Of a stretch of DNA of 35,096 nucleotides, positions 1 through 8,008 are shown piece by piece. The position numbers were made by a program, and so were the translations under genes. The stretch's first letter is position 1, and each line of letters begins with the position of its first letter. Origin of the DNA: Vicinamibacterales bacterium (GTDB lineage: Bacteria > Acidobacteriota > Vicinamibacteria > Vicinamibacterales > JAKQTR01); NCBI GenBank assembly GCA_025456345.1, contig JALOKU010000077.1:1-35096 (forward strand), read 5' to 3'. Below the pieces are notes generated by a model. The model was not told where the DNA came from, did no database searches, and was given only the letters and a program-made list of their open reading frames with translations.

Positions 1-2
1 GC

Positions 3-833
3 ATGAAGCACAGCATCCTCGCGTTTGGCGCAGCCGCCCTGAGTGCCTTGGCGGTGGCGTGCGGCGAGCAGGCCTCGACGCCCGCTGCGCCCAGTTCGGA
101 ACCCACGGCCACGGCGGCCGCCTCGGCGGCGGACGGGTCCTCGCTGAAGGCCACGGCGCCCGCGCCGTACTCCCCGGCCAACGGGGCCGTGGCCTCCTCG
201 GTCACGCCCAACCTGGTCGTGACAAACGCCTCGCTGAACCACGTCGGCGCCGGGGCTGCGGCCTCCACGCTGAACTACCGGTTCGTCGTCGAGTCGGCCT
301 CTGGCGCCCCCATCGTGGACATGCCTGAGAACGTGCTCCAGCCCGACACGACGTACCGATGGCGCGCCCGGGCCGAACAGGGCGGCGCCGTGGGCCCGTG
401 GTCCGGGTACTGGACGCTCAAGACCCCGGCGCTCAAGCCGGCCCCGGCCCCAGCCCCGGCGCCGGCCCCAGCCCCGACCGGCGGGCCCTGGCCCACCACA
501 ACGGGAGCGCTTGTCAACTACATCGCGGCGAAGTACCCCCAGTATCTCAAGGCCACCAGTACCTTGCACGATCGCGAGGTCAACATGGCGTACCTCCGCG
601 ACCGCATGATCGAGGCGGGCATTTGCGGCGGGTTCGACCTCGCCTGGAACCTCAAGCGCGGGGTGGGGCCACGGAGCACGGATGCGCTGCTGTGGCGGGA
701 CGGCGGCCGCGACCGCGTCATCGACATCGCCGCCGGGTTCGACGACTACGGCTCGGCCCTCCGGCTGCACTGGATCGAGGTCGACGGGCCTCCGGGATAC
801 GACCGGTACCTCCCGCGGCCAACCTGCAAGTAG
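3..833 (+). CDS. Secreted lipoprotein with fibronectin-like domain and Pro-Ala linker
   Basis: A 276-residue protein of unknown function. The N-terminus is a lipoprotein signal: a short charged start, a hydrophobic run and a lipobox-like LAVAC with the lipidated cysteine at residue 20. An Ala/Ser/Pro-rich low-complexity stretch follows (about 21-50). Residues 55-145 resemble a fibronectin-type beta domain; the phrases TTYRWRARAEQ and GPWSGYWTLKTP are typical of such folds. A run of alternating Pro-Ala (about 147-158) acts as a stiff linker to a C-terminal domain of about 110 residues that I do not recognise. The ATG at base 3 gives a complete signal peptide and is likely the true start, although only two upstream bases are visible and no ribosome site can be checked. 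It converges with the radical SAM gene on the other strand. Envelope location is well supported; function is unknown. Confidence 0.75.
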   Translation: MKHSILAFGAAALSALAVACGEQASTPAAPSSEPTATAAASAADGSSLKATAPAPYSPANGAVASSVTPNLVVTNASLNHVGAGAAASTLNYRFVVESASGAPIVDMPENVLQPDTTYRWRARAEQGGAVGPWSGYWTLKTPALKPAPAPAPAPAPAPTGGPWPTTTGALVNYIAAKYPQYLKATSTLHDREVNMAYLRDRMIEAGICGGFDLAWNLKRGVGPRSTDALLWRDGGRDRVIDIAAGFDDYGSALRLHWIEVDGPPGYDRYLPRPTCK

Positions 834-850
834 ACCGGCGGCCCTTCGCG

Positions 851-1984
851 CTACGGCTTGGCTGCGGGCGACTTCCGCTTTTCGTTGGTCGCCCGCACGA
901 GGAACTTGACGTACGGGACGACCTGCTTCACCGCCGCCACGTTCATCTGGCAGGGGCTGAGGCAGGTCGGGCACTTCTTGTCGCGCACCTCGTCGCGGTG
1001 CGCCTGGCTTGCCGCCCGGAAATACAGCTCGCCCGGATCGGTCTCGATCACGTTCCCGACGGCGTCGCTGTTCTCGCAGAAGAACAGCCCGCCGTCGGGG
1101 TTCAGCATGATGCCCTGCGACTGGAACGGGCACGGCGCCAGACGGTGGTAGCCGTTGGCGATCATGTCCGCGTAGTGCATGTAGATGTAGTTCTGCCCGT
1201 CCATCAGGGGGTCCATCCGGACCCGGTCCAGGAAGAACTGGCGCATCCGCTCCTCGTCGGCCCCGGCGGGCTTCTGGACCTGCTCGAGCCCGGTGTTGCC
1301 GAGCATCGGCTCGGTGAAGCGGATCATGTTGAAGACGATATCCAGTCGCTCCTTGCGGGCCCACGCGAGGATGTTCTCGGCGTCCCTCAGGTTCATCGAG
1401 AAAATCGTCGTCGACACCCCATAGTTGAAGGAGTAGCGCGACTGCATCTCGCGCATCGCCTGGATGGTCTCGTACGCCTTGTCGAACCCGTGCGGCACGT
1501 TGCGCACCAGGTTGTGCATGTCGCCCACGCCGTCAATCGACACGCGCGTGCTGAAGATCACGCCGCGCCGCTGGCAGGCCGCCGCCACCTTCTCGATCAT
1601 CGGGATGGCGCGCTTCGGCGTCATGCCGGTGGTGTTGATCCCGAACTTCCGCAAGCGCGGCAGCCGGTCGAGCATCACCTCGCAGATCTCGACCAGGTCG
1701 TTGCGCGTCGTCGGCTCGCCGCCGGACACGTTGGCGATCTCGATCTTCTTCCAGAAGTCGGATCGGAACACCCGTTCGATCTGCTCGAACGTCATGTCGA
1801 GCTTGCGGTCGCCGCGCTTCCAGTTGCTGCACATCTCGCAGCGCGCGTCGCACACCCAGGTGCAGTTGAAGATGAGGACCGTCGGGTGGATCGGCTTGAT
1901 CGTCGCGAGGTAGCTGTTGACGAGGTCCCGCGGGGCGCTCAGCGCGGCCTTCGTCAGGTACCTGAGGGCGTAGGTCTGGGCCAT
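851..1984 (-). CDS. Radical SAM/SPASM-type enzyme
   Basis: A 377-residue radical SAM protein. The cluster motif is C45-x3-C49-x2-C52 (CDARCEMC), which holds the [4Fe-4S] cluster that cleaves S-adenosylmethionine. VSGGEPT follows as the usual GGE SAM-binding motif. The C-terminal third has a SPASM/Twitch-like set of cysteines: one in CPFQ, one in FFCEN, then CPTCLSPC, which would hold at least one auxiliary Fe-S cluster. Such proteins modify peptides or act on lipid or glycan substrates; the substrate cannot be read here. The start lies 7 bases after the stop of the flippase gene, and that gene overlaps the methyltransferase gene, so the three are one transcription unit. The neighbouring membrane genes suggest an envelope role (inference). 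The enzyme class is secure and the substrate is unknown. Confidence 0.88.
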   Translation of the reverse strand: MAQTYALRYLTKAALSAPRDLVNSYLATIKPIHPTVLIFNCTWVCDARCEMCSNWKRGDRKLDMTFEQIERVFRSDFWKKIEIANVSGGEPTTRNDLVEICEVMLDRLPRLRKFGINTTGMTPKRAIPMIEKVAAACQRRGVIFSTRVSIDGVGDMHNLVRNVPHGFDKAYETIQAMREMQSRYSFNYGVSTTIFSMNLRDAENILAWARKERLDIVFNMIRFTEPMLGNTGLEQVQKPAGADEERMRQFFLDRVRMDPLMDGQNYIYMHYADMIANGYHRLAPCPFQSQGIMLNPDGGLFFCENSDAVGNVIETDPGELYFRAASQAHRDEVRDKKCPTCLSPCQMNVAAVKQVVPYVKFLVRATNEKRKSPAAKP

Positions 1985-1991
1985 GTGGGAG

Positions 1992-2930
1992 CTATGTTAC
2001 CGGCTTCCTCCGAACCGCGTAAAGCAGCGCCCCGGGGAGGTTGCCGATGATGCCGACGACGATGAGGAGCGTCGAGAGCGCCAGCGATTCGGCGTCCGGC
2101 ACGCCCACCGGCCGGAGCAGCCAGACGATGGCGGCCTGCGGGAGCCCGAAGCCGCTGACCGACACCGGCAGCAGCAGCACCAGCATCGCGATCGGCATGA
2201 ACACCAGGTAGTACTCGAGGCCGACCTGGATGCCGAGGCCGCGGCCCAGGCCGTAGCCCTGGAACACCCGGACCAGCTGCACCGCGATCGAGAGCGCCAT
2301 CACCTGGGCCAGGACCTTCGGGTGGGCGCGGTAGGCCCCGATCGCATCCCCGAGGCGCAGGATGCGCCAGCCCCAGCGGGTGCCGTGCCAGCGCGAGGGC
2401 ACGACGGCGCGCGCGATCTTGTCGACCCAGAAGACTGCCAGTACCGCGAGGCCGCCGAGGGCCGCCGCCGCCATCAGCCGCGCGCGCAGCGCCGGCTCCA
2501 CGTGCTGCGCCCAGCCCGCCAGGCCCGCAACGCCGAGCAGCGCGATGGCCACCAGGCCGAGGACGCGATCGATGCCGACCGACGCCACCGCCTGGCTGCC
2601 GCGCGACGTCCGCGATGCGATCTCGTAGGCCCGGGCGGCGTCGGCGCCGACGCCTGCCGGCAGGAAGCTGCCGACAAACGAACTCCGCAGGAAGATCCGC
2701 AACGCGCTGGCCGCTGGAATGTCGACATCCGCCGCCCGCAACAGCAACAGCCACCGGACCGCCATCAGGACCCGGTCGGCCGCCACGAGGACGAGCGTGA
2801 ACGCGAACCACCACGGATCCATCCGGAGCATCGCGTGCACCGCGGCGCCCAGGTCGATGCTCCGCAGGAGATATGCCAGGATCGCGGCGGTGATGATGAG
2901 CCGCGCGGCCGTGGACCGGAAGAGGCTCAT
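1992..2930 (-). CDS. YbhN/UPF0104-type integral membrane flippase-like protein
   Basis: A 312-residue polytopic membrane protein of the family that includes the membrane half of lysylphosphatidylglycerol synthase (MprF), AglD and YbhN. The segment FLRSSFVGSFLPAGVGADAARAYEIA (about residues 80-105) matches the family's conserved region: Ser/Phe-rich, then a Pro-Ala-Gly turn and a GADAAR-type polar stretch. About seven or eight hydrophobic helices are visible, ending in a short basic tail. Members are thought to move lipids or lipid-linked molecules across the inner membrane. Its ATG overlaps the stop of the upstream methyltransferase in an ATGA, and the radical SAM gene follows 7 bases later, so translation is coupled. 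Transport of a modified lipid made by its two partners is a reasonable but unproven guess. Confidence 0.82.
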   Translation of the reverse strand: MSLFRSTAARLIITAAILAYLLRSIDLGAAVHAMLRMDPWWFAFTLVLVAADRVLMAVRWLLLLRAADVDIPAASALRIFLRSSFVGSFLPAGVGADAARAYEIASRTSRGSQAVASVGIDRVLGLVAIALLGVAGLAGWAQHVEPALRARLMAAAALGGLAVLAVFWVDKIARAVVPSRWHGTRWGWRILRLGDAIGAYRAHPKVLAQVMALSIAVQLVRVFQGYGLGRGLGIQVGLEYYLVFMPIAMLVLLLPVSVSGFGLPQAAIVWLLRPVGVPDAESLALSTLLIVVGIIGNLPGALLYAVRRKPVT

Positions 2931-3649
2931 GCCCGGGCGGACGCCTTGCGCCCGACGAACGCGAGGGTCTCGAAGAAATTCTTGCGCACGCGGAAGAGCA
3001 CGTCCTCCGTGCCCGTATACCGGGAGAGCGGATCGAGTCCGGGGATGTTCGCGAGCATCGCGCAGGCGGCCAGAACGTCTCGCGCGACGCCCGTGCTGGC
3101 GCCGATGCTCCGCACCACCCGTTCAACCGCGAAGCCGTGGTCGCCGAGCAGCTGGCGCACGCGGCGCTCGGTCGTGATGAAGTTGTGGGTGTAGTCCACG
3201 TCCCAGAAGAACGTCCGCTCCTTCAGGTAGTCGGGGACGACGATGAACGCCACGCCGTTGGGGCGCAGCACCCGGTACGCCTCGGACGCGAAGGCATGCG
3301 CCGCGTCGATGCCGCTCATGTGCTCGAGCACCTGGTCGGCATACAGGACGTCGCAGGATCCGTCGGAGACGGGGAACGGCGGGACCCAGGCTTCGGTCAC
3401 CTCCACGCCTCGGGCACGGAGCTGGCCGGCCAGCGTGGGGCTCGCCTCGATGGCCCGGTACTTCCATCCCATCGCGGTGAGCGGTTCCACGAGGCTGCCC
3501 GTGCCGGGGCCGATCTCCAGCAGGTCGCCGGGCGGCGTCGCATGTCGGGCGAGAAGCGCCAGACGGCCCTGCTCGATGCGAAGACGGCGCGCGCCACCGA
3601 ATCGCGTCAGCCGGCGCTCCGAAAACCACTTGTAGAAATCGTCCGCCAT
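2927..3649 (-). CDS. Class I SAM-dependent methyltransferase
   Basis: A 240-residue protein with a Rossmann methyltransferase fold. Motif I is LLEIGPGTGSL (residues 43-53), which binds S-adenosylmethionine. Downstream, a DVLYADQVLEHM segment and an EAYRVLRPNGVAFIVVPD segment are standard for UbiE/Methyltransf_11-type enzymes. A longer open frame begins at 3691, but the ATG at 3649 is preferred because a GGAGGG sits about 8 bases upstream and the added residues look non-coding. The 3' end overlaps the flippase start by four bases (ATGA). It is the first gene of a three-gene minus-strand operon with the flippase and the radical SAM enzyme, pointing to modification of a lipid or glycolipid. The methyl acceptor is unknown. 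Confidence 0.85.
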   Translation of the reverse strand: MADDFYKWFSERRLTRFGGARRLRIEQGRLALLARHATPPGDLLEIGPGTGSLVEPLTAMGWKYRAIEASPTLAGQLRARGVEVTEAWVPPFPVSDGSCDVLYADQVLEHMSGIDAAHAFASEAYRVLRPNGVAFIVVPDYLKERTFFWDVDYTHNFITTERRVRQLLGDHGFAVERVVRSIGASTGVARDVLAACAMLANIPGLDPLSRYTGTEDVLFRVRKNFFETLAFVGRKASARA

Positions 3650-3730
3650 CCTCAGCCCTCCGCACTCGTTCGAGGAACAACTGTACATCACGACAGCTTC
3701 GGGCGAATGGTCCCGTGCGCAGCTTTCAGA

Positions 3731-3753
3731 CTAGCGCCTAGCCCCTAGCCCCT
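3731..3753. repeat. Heptamer minisatellite, CTAG family, copy A
   Basis: About three tandem 7-base units, CTAGCGC, CTAGCCC and CTAGCCC, ending in CCT. It lies in the gap between the divergent methyltransferase (start 3649) and mannosyltransferase (start 3791). The same degenerate unit recurs at 14212, 21955, 32535 and 34939. Its function is not known. Confidence 0.75.
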
Positions 3754-3790
3754 TGGGCCCGTGTACTGGGATACAATCCGCTCGCCCGCC

Positions 3791-5023
3791 ATGACTGACG
3801 ATGATCGCCGGCCGTCGCCGACGCTGCTGAACGCCGTCACATCGCTTCGCGAGCGCGCGTCGGCACTCGCGCGCCGCGCCGCCCGCAGCGCGACGTTCCG
3901 CATCGTCGCGTTCGCGCTGGGGGTCCGCGTCTTCACGGCGTTCATGGCCTTCATCGTCAACGTGGTCTTTCCCCTTGCCCAGAAGCAGCAGTTCACCGTG
4001 CTCGACCGCACGCACCTGCTGTGGGACACCTTCGCGCGCTACGACTCGGGCTGGTACTTCGGCATCGCGCGCCACGGCTACGACTTCGTGGAGGGCGGGC
4101 GGAGCAACCTGGCCTTCTTCCCCGTGTATCCGCTGCTCATGCGGTACGTGGGCCTGGCGCTCGGCGGAGGCCGTCAGAATCTCTATCTTGCCGGCGTCAT
4201 CATCTCGTGGGTGGCGTACGTGCTCGCGATGGTGATGCTCTACCGCCTCGGCCGTACCTACCTGCCGCGCGCGGCGGCCGAGCGCGCGGTGATCTTCGCC
4301 AGCGTGTTCCCGTTTGCGTTCTTCTACGGCGTGGTCTACTCCGAGGCGCTGTTCCTGCTGTTCACCGTCACTGCGTTCTACGGCTTCCGGACGAAACGGT
4401 GGTGGCTCGGCGCGGTGGCCGGCGCGCTGGCCTCCGCCACGCGCGTCAATGGCATCATGGCCCTGCCCGCGCTGGGGCTGCTCGCCTGGCAGTCCACCGG
4501 GAAGGACGCCGCAGCCCGGAAGAAGGCGCTCGCCGCCGTGGCGCTCGTGCCCGTCGGCCTGGCGCTGTATTCCGTGTACGTCGACACGCTCAGCGGCTCG
4601 TATTTCGAGTGGACCTACAGCATCCAGCGGTGGAACTACGGCATCGCAGGATCGCCCTTCAGGGCGTTCGCATTCCTGCTGTCCGAGCTGCTGGCCAGGC
4701 CCTACGAGTACATGACCACCAACCCCACCGCGCCGTACGACGTCCTGCACGGCCTCACGGCGCTCGCCTTCATTCTCTCCCTGCCCTTCGTCGGCCGCCG
4801 CGTCGGTGCCGCGTACGTGGTGTATATGGCTCTCAACCTGTGGCTGCCCCTGTCCTCCGGCGTGCTCGAGGGCGTCGGGCGCTACTGCGCGGTGCTGTTC
4901 CCGTTCTACTTCGTGGTGGCGAGCGTCAGGCCGTTCATCCTGCGCGCGGGCCTGCTCGCCGCCTCTGCCGCGCTCTACATGCTCTGCCTGGCGCTGTGGG
5001 TGAATCTGCATCCGATTTTCTGA
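3791..5023 (+). CDS. PIG-V-like membrane mannosyltransferase
   Basis: A 410-residue polytopic protein of the PIG-V/Gpi18 mannosyltransferase family (GT-C fold), which uses a polyprenyl-phosphate sugar on the outer face of the inner membrane. The family signature is RYDSGWYFGIARHGYDF, starting near residue 83 and lying in the first external loop. AFFPVYPLLMR and the FAFFYGVVYSEALF segment are also typical. About ten hydrophobic helices can be counted. An in-frame GTG at 3761 would add ten residues, but the ATG at 3791 is preferred. A TACAAT at 3772-3777 could be the -10 box of its own promoter, and that would lie inside the longer version. The gene ends within one base of the first composite repeat and converges on the glycosidase gene. 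The acceptor is unknown. Confidence 0.8.
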   Translation: MTDDDRRPSPTLLNAVTSLRERASALARRAARSATFRIVAFALGVRVFTAFMAFIVNVVFPLAQKQQFTVLDRTHLLWDTFARYDSGWYFGIARHGYDFVEGGRSNLAFFPVYPLLMRYVGLALGGGRQNLYLAGVIISWVAYVLAMVMLYRLGRTYLPRAAAERAVIFASVFPFAFFYGVVYSEALFLLFTVTAFYGFRTKRWWLGAVAGALASATRVNGIMALPALGLLAWQSTGKDAAARKKALAAVALVPVGLALYSVYVDTLSGSYFEWTYSIQRWNYGIAGSPFRAFAFLLSELLARPYEYMTTNPTAPYDVLHGLTALAFILSLPFVGRRVGAAYVVYMALNLWLPLSSGVLEGVGRYCAVLFPFYFVVASVRPFILRAGLLAASAALYMLCLALWVNLHPIF

Positions 5024-5172
5024 AGAAGAAGCAAGAAGCCAGAAGCGAGAAGCAAGAAGCAAGAAGCAAGAAGCAAGAAGCAAGAAGCAAGAAGAACACC
5101 CACAGCTGCAGCGTGTCTTCTTCTTGCTTCTGACAATCGCCAGTGGGCCCTTCTGGCTTCTTGCTTCTGATA
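5024..5172. repeat. Composite GAAGCAA inverted element, copy 1 (reverse orientation)
   Basis: Directly after the mannosyltransferase stop come about nine heptamers of the form GAAGCNA (5024-5094). After a 25-base spacer come TTCTTCTTGCTTCTGAC, the core (read on the minus strand as ACTGGCGATTGTCAG, about 5130-5144) and a second short heptamer arm ending near 5170. The two arms are complementary, so the element can fold into a long hairpin. It fills the gap between two convergent genes and could act as a transcription terminator for both, though no T-tract is obvious. Copies 2 and 3 (29921 and 32407) share the core in the opposite orientation. Confidence 0.8.
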
Positions 5173-5196
5173 CGAAGCGCGAGCCAGCCCAGCGTC

Positions 5197-7872
5197 TCAG
5201 GGCTGGCGTAGACCCAACCGAACTGTCACCGTCACCGCCGCCCAGTCGCTGCGCCTGAGGACCGCGCCGGCGGCCGCCGGATCGGCCGGCGGCATGTCGA
5301 TGTGCAGCAGATCGCCCCCAGGCCGGGCGGCCGCGCCGGCAGGCGGGGCGACGAGCGTCGCACCCTGAACCGACAGCACGCCCGGGCCGAGGAGCCTCAC
5401 CTGGTAGCTCCGGCCGCGCCGTCCTTCGACCCGAACCGTGTAGGTCGAGCCCTCGAGCGCGGCGTCGATCACGCGGAGCCGGGACGAGACGTCGCCCAGC
5501 TCGAGCGGCGCGTGCAGCGGGACCACGCGCACGCCGGGCGTGGCGCGAAGGGCGTAGGTCGAAGGCGCGGTCACATCCGCGAACCGCACCAGGTGCAGGC
5601 CGCGCGGCGCGCCGGCGCCTGGCGAGACGGGCCGCCAGAGCATGTCGCGTGTCAGCTGGCGCGATCCCGGCGGCAGGATCGCGTGCAGCTCGACGGGCAG
5701 GGTGCCCCCCCGCGGCGAGACCTCCACCGACAGGCCGCTGGCGTCGCGGGTGATGGAGACGTCCGCCGTCACGTTCTGCCACCGCAGGTTGCGGATCGTG
5801 AGCCAGGTCCAGGCCGCGGGCAGCTGCGGCGCCAGCTGGAGACGCGCGGGCACCGCCCGGCCGTCCAGCGTGCCCGCCGGCAGCGCGTTGATGCCCACCA
5901 GCCCGCGCATCAGCGCCGACATGAACCCCGTCGTGGCGAAGAGCTGGTGCGGCACCGCGGCGTCGATCGACCGCAGCCGGTCGCCCGAGAACAGCTCCGC
6001 CATGTAGCCGCGCGACTCGATGAACGTCAGGTCGGCGGTGCCGTCGAGGTAGAGCCAGGCCGCGTCCGGGCGCCCGTTCGCGTACAGACCGAGGGCGGCA
6101 AAGCCCGTCAGGAACGGCCACACCGCGCCATTGTTGTAGCTGAGCGGCCCGTAGAGGGCGCTGTCGATCGAGAGCATCCGCGCGCCCCAGTCCGCGCCGA
6201 CACCCGCGCCGGCGAGATCGTCGAGCGCGCCCGCCACGGCCGGCCGCGTGGCGTCGAACACGCCGCGCCAGAGGCCAAACCCCGGCCACACGGTGGGCTC
6301 CGCCTGCCCCTTGCCGTCTTTCATCCAGGCGAAGTAGATGCGGCGGCCCTCGTCGTCGAGGAAGCGGGCGTTCAGTGACTGCCGGGCCTTCACGGCGGCG
6401 GCTCTCGCCGTGGCGGCGAAGGGGTCGCCCGCCAGTTCCGCCAGCTCCGCGGCGGCGTCGGCGGCCTCGGTCCACGCGGCCCCCAGGAAGACGTCCGTCA
6501 GCACGTCGCGCCGCCGGAGCGCGCCGGTCTCCACCGCCGCCAGGCCCGCCTTCGTGTTGTCCATCAGGCCGTCGCCGTCCTCGTCGGTGGAGGCGCAGTA
6601 GTCGTACGCCTTCTTCATCGACGGCCAGAAGTCCTTCCCGAGCGCCGCATCGCCGCTGGCCCGGACGTAGTCGCGCACCGCGATGATGTAGAGCGGCGTC
6701 GTGTCGGCGTGGTAATAGCCGTAGGGAAACTCCTCGAACCACTTGAGGTAGCCGGCGCCCTGCGAGAGTTCGTGCATCATCTTGCCGTCGGCGCGCTGGC
6801 GCGTCCGCAGGAAGTCGAGCGACTGCTTCACGGTGTCGAAGTCGCCGTAGGCCGTCATCGCCCACGAGTTGATGAACGCGTCGCCGCCGAAGAACCAGCC
6901 GAACCCCGGCCGCTCGCTCGTGCCCGACGGCAGGTGCGGGTTGCAGACAAACCCCTTGTCGAGCGCCACCTTGCCCCATTCGAAGGCGAGATCCAGGCGG
7001 TCGTCCGGGCTGTCGATGCTCGTCATCTCCTCGCGCAGCCGCCGGTAGTGCGCCGCCGACTCGCGGTACAGTGCCTCGCTCGAGCCGAGCAGCGTCTGGT
7101 AGGTGGCCTGCGCGCCCTTCAGCCCGTCGAGGCTGGCCGCGATGACAACCGGCACGAGGCCCCGCGCGGCCGTCTCGGGCGTAATCGCGATGGTGAACTG
7201 CGACGGCGCGTCCGGCAGGTTGTGGGCCGGCTGCTCGGGCGGATCGAGGGCGAAGGGCGAGCCGATCATCGCCGAATGCTTGCCGCTCGCTTCGCCGAGG
7301 ACGTACGCCTTCTGGCTCTGGTCCCAGTAGCTGTACTGGCCGCCGAGCGCGGCCGGCCACATGGGCTTCAGGTCGGGCCGGAATTTCACCACCACCTGCA
7401 GCGGCTGCGACGAGGTCACGTCGAGCAGGATGAGCGCGCCCTGGCCGTTGAGCGGCACCAGCCACATCGCGTCGACCGTGAACGCGGCGTGCGCGTACCG
7501 CACCACGCTGGCCTCCGGGCGTACGTCGACCCTTGCGGCGAGGTTTACGCCCGGGATTGGCTCCGCGTAGTCGGGCGTGCCGAACGACAGGCGGAAGTCG
7601 TGCAGGACCTTCAACGGGTAGACCCACGCCTCGAAGCTGCCGTCCTCACGCCCCAGCAGCGCCGCCCTGCGGCCCGAGGCCTCCATGTAGCGCTCCGGCC
7701 GGGCGGGGCCCCGAAGGGCGATCGGGTTCGGCTCGCGGGCGAAGCGGGCCACCACCGCCGGCGCCACTGGCGGCGCCGCCTGACCGCCCGCGCCGATGGA
7801 AGCTGCGTGCGCGGCGAGCAGGCCGCCCAGCACGGGGAAGAGGATGTGTCGTCGCAGGATGCTGCTGGGCAT
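5197..7872 (-). CDS. Secreted six-hairpin glycoside hydrolase (amylo-alpha-1,6-glucosidase-like)
   Basis: An 891-residue exported protein. The start at 7872 is chosen because it has a CTGGAGG ribosome site about 10 bases upstream and opens directly into a signal peptide (MPSSILRRHILFPVLGGLLAAHAAS). A longer frame to 7980 adds a poor N-terminus. An N-terminal beta-sandwich-like part (about 30-290) is followed by an alpha/alpha six-hairpin barrel (about 300-690). The barrel carries FGWFFGGDAFINSW, DGKMMHELSQGAG, YYHADTTPLYI, TDEDGDGLMDN and SYNNGAVWPFLTG, phrases shared with glycogen-debranching and related glucosidase families. The last 200 residues look like beta-sandwich domains. It probably cleaves alpha-glucosidic or related linkages in the periplasm. 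The exact CAZy family is uncertain. The gene stands alone between a repeat and a divergent SDR gene. Confidence 0.78.
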   Translation of the reverse strand: MPSSILRRHILFPVLGGLLAAHAASIGAGGQAAPPVAPAVVARFAREPNPIALRGPARPERYMEASGRRAALLGREDGSFEAWVYPLKVLHDFRLSFGTPDYAEPIPGVNLAARVDVRPEASVVRYAHAAFTVDAMWLVPLNGQGALILLDVTSSQPLQVVVKFRPDLKPMWPAALGGQYSYWDQSQKAYVLGEASGKHSAMIGSPFALDPPEQPAHNLPDAPSQFTIAITPETAARGLVPVVIAASLDGLKGAQATYQTLLGSSEALYRESAAHYRRLREEMTSIDSPDDRLDLAFEWGKVALDKGFVCNPHLPSGTSERPGFGWFFGGDAFINSWAMTAYGDFDTVKQSLDFLRTRQRADGKMMHELSQGAGYLKWFEEFPYGYYHADTTPLYIIAVRDYVRASGDAALGKDFWPSMKKAYDYCASTDEDGDGLMDNTKAGLAAVETGALRRRDVLTDVFLGAAWTEAADAAAELAELAGDPFAATARAAAVKARQSLNARFLDDEGRRIYFAWMKDGKGQAEPTVWPGFGLWRGVFDATRPAVAGALDDLAGAGVGADWGARMLSIDSALYGPLSYNNGAVWPFLTGFAALGLYANGRPDAAWLYLDGTADLTFIESRGYMAELFSGDRLRSIDAAVPHQLFATTGFMSALMRGLVGINALPAGTLDGRAVPARLQLAPQLPAAWTWLTIRNLRWQNVTADVSITRDASGLSVEVSPRGGTLPVELHAILPPGSRQLTRDMLWRPVSPGAGAPRGLHLVRFADVTAPSTYALRATPGVRVVPLHAPLELGDVSSRLRVIDAALEGSTYTVRVEGRRGRSYQVRLLGPGVLSVQGATLVAPPAGAAARPGGDLLHIDMPPADPAAAGAVLRRSDWAAVTVTVRLGLRQP

Positions 7873-7960
7873 GGGCCGGCCTCCAGGGACCGCGGATCCG
7901 GGCCTTCCCGGCGCGCGGGCCGCCGCGGCCGGATTGTAGCAGACGGGGGCGAGGTCGGAT

Positions 7961-8003
7961 ATTATGCAAAGTATTGACAATAACTATGCAAAATGAGACA
8001 CTG
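7961..8003 (+). promoter_or_regulatory. AT-rich promoter/operator region with 21-bp-spaced TATGCAAA direct repeats
   Basis: A strongly AT-rich island in GC-rich DNA. TATGCAAA occurs at 7964-7971 and again at 7985-7992, exactly 21 bases apart (two helical turns). Between them is GTATTGACAATAAC, an imperfect palindrome containing a perfect -35 hexamer TTGACA (7975-7980). No good -10 box is seen at normal spacing. It precedes the SDR gene of the light-response cluster, so it is a candidate operator for the MerR/B12 regulator encoded at 10172 (inference). Confidence 0.45.
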
Positions 8004-8008
8004 GGAAA

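Noticed and set aside
359..2050. A 563-codon plus-strand open frame over the lipoprotein end and radical SAM gene
   Set aside because: Arg/Ala/His-rich with no domain. It is the shadow of real genes in GC-rich DNA.
5024..5172. Hydrophobic LLASCF-type peptide repeats encoded by the GAAGCAA arrays on the minus strand
   Set aside because: The 7-base unit with no stop codon keeps all frames open, so the peptide is a by-product of the DNA repeat. There is no start or ribosome site.
3731..7627. A 1298-codon minus-strand open frame
   Set aside because: It runs antisense to the mannosyltransferase and out of frame with the glycosidase, both of which have clear family motifs. Its composition is typical of a shadow frame.
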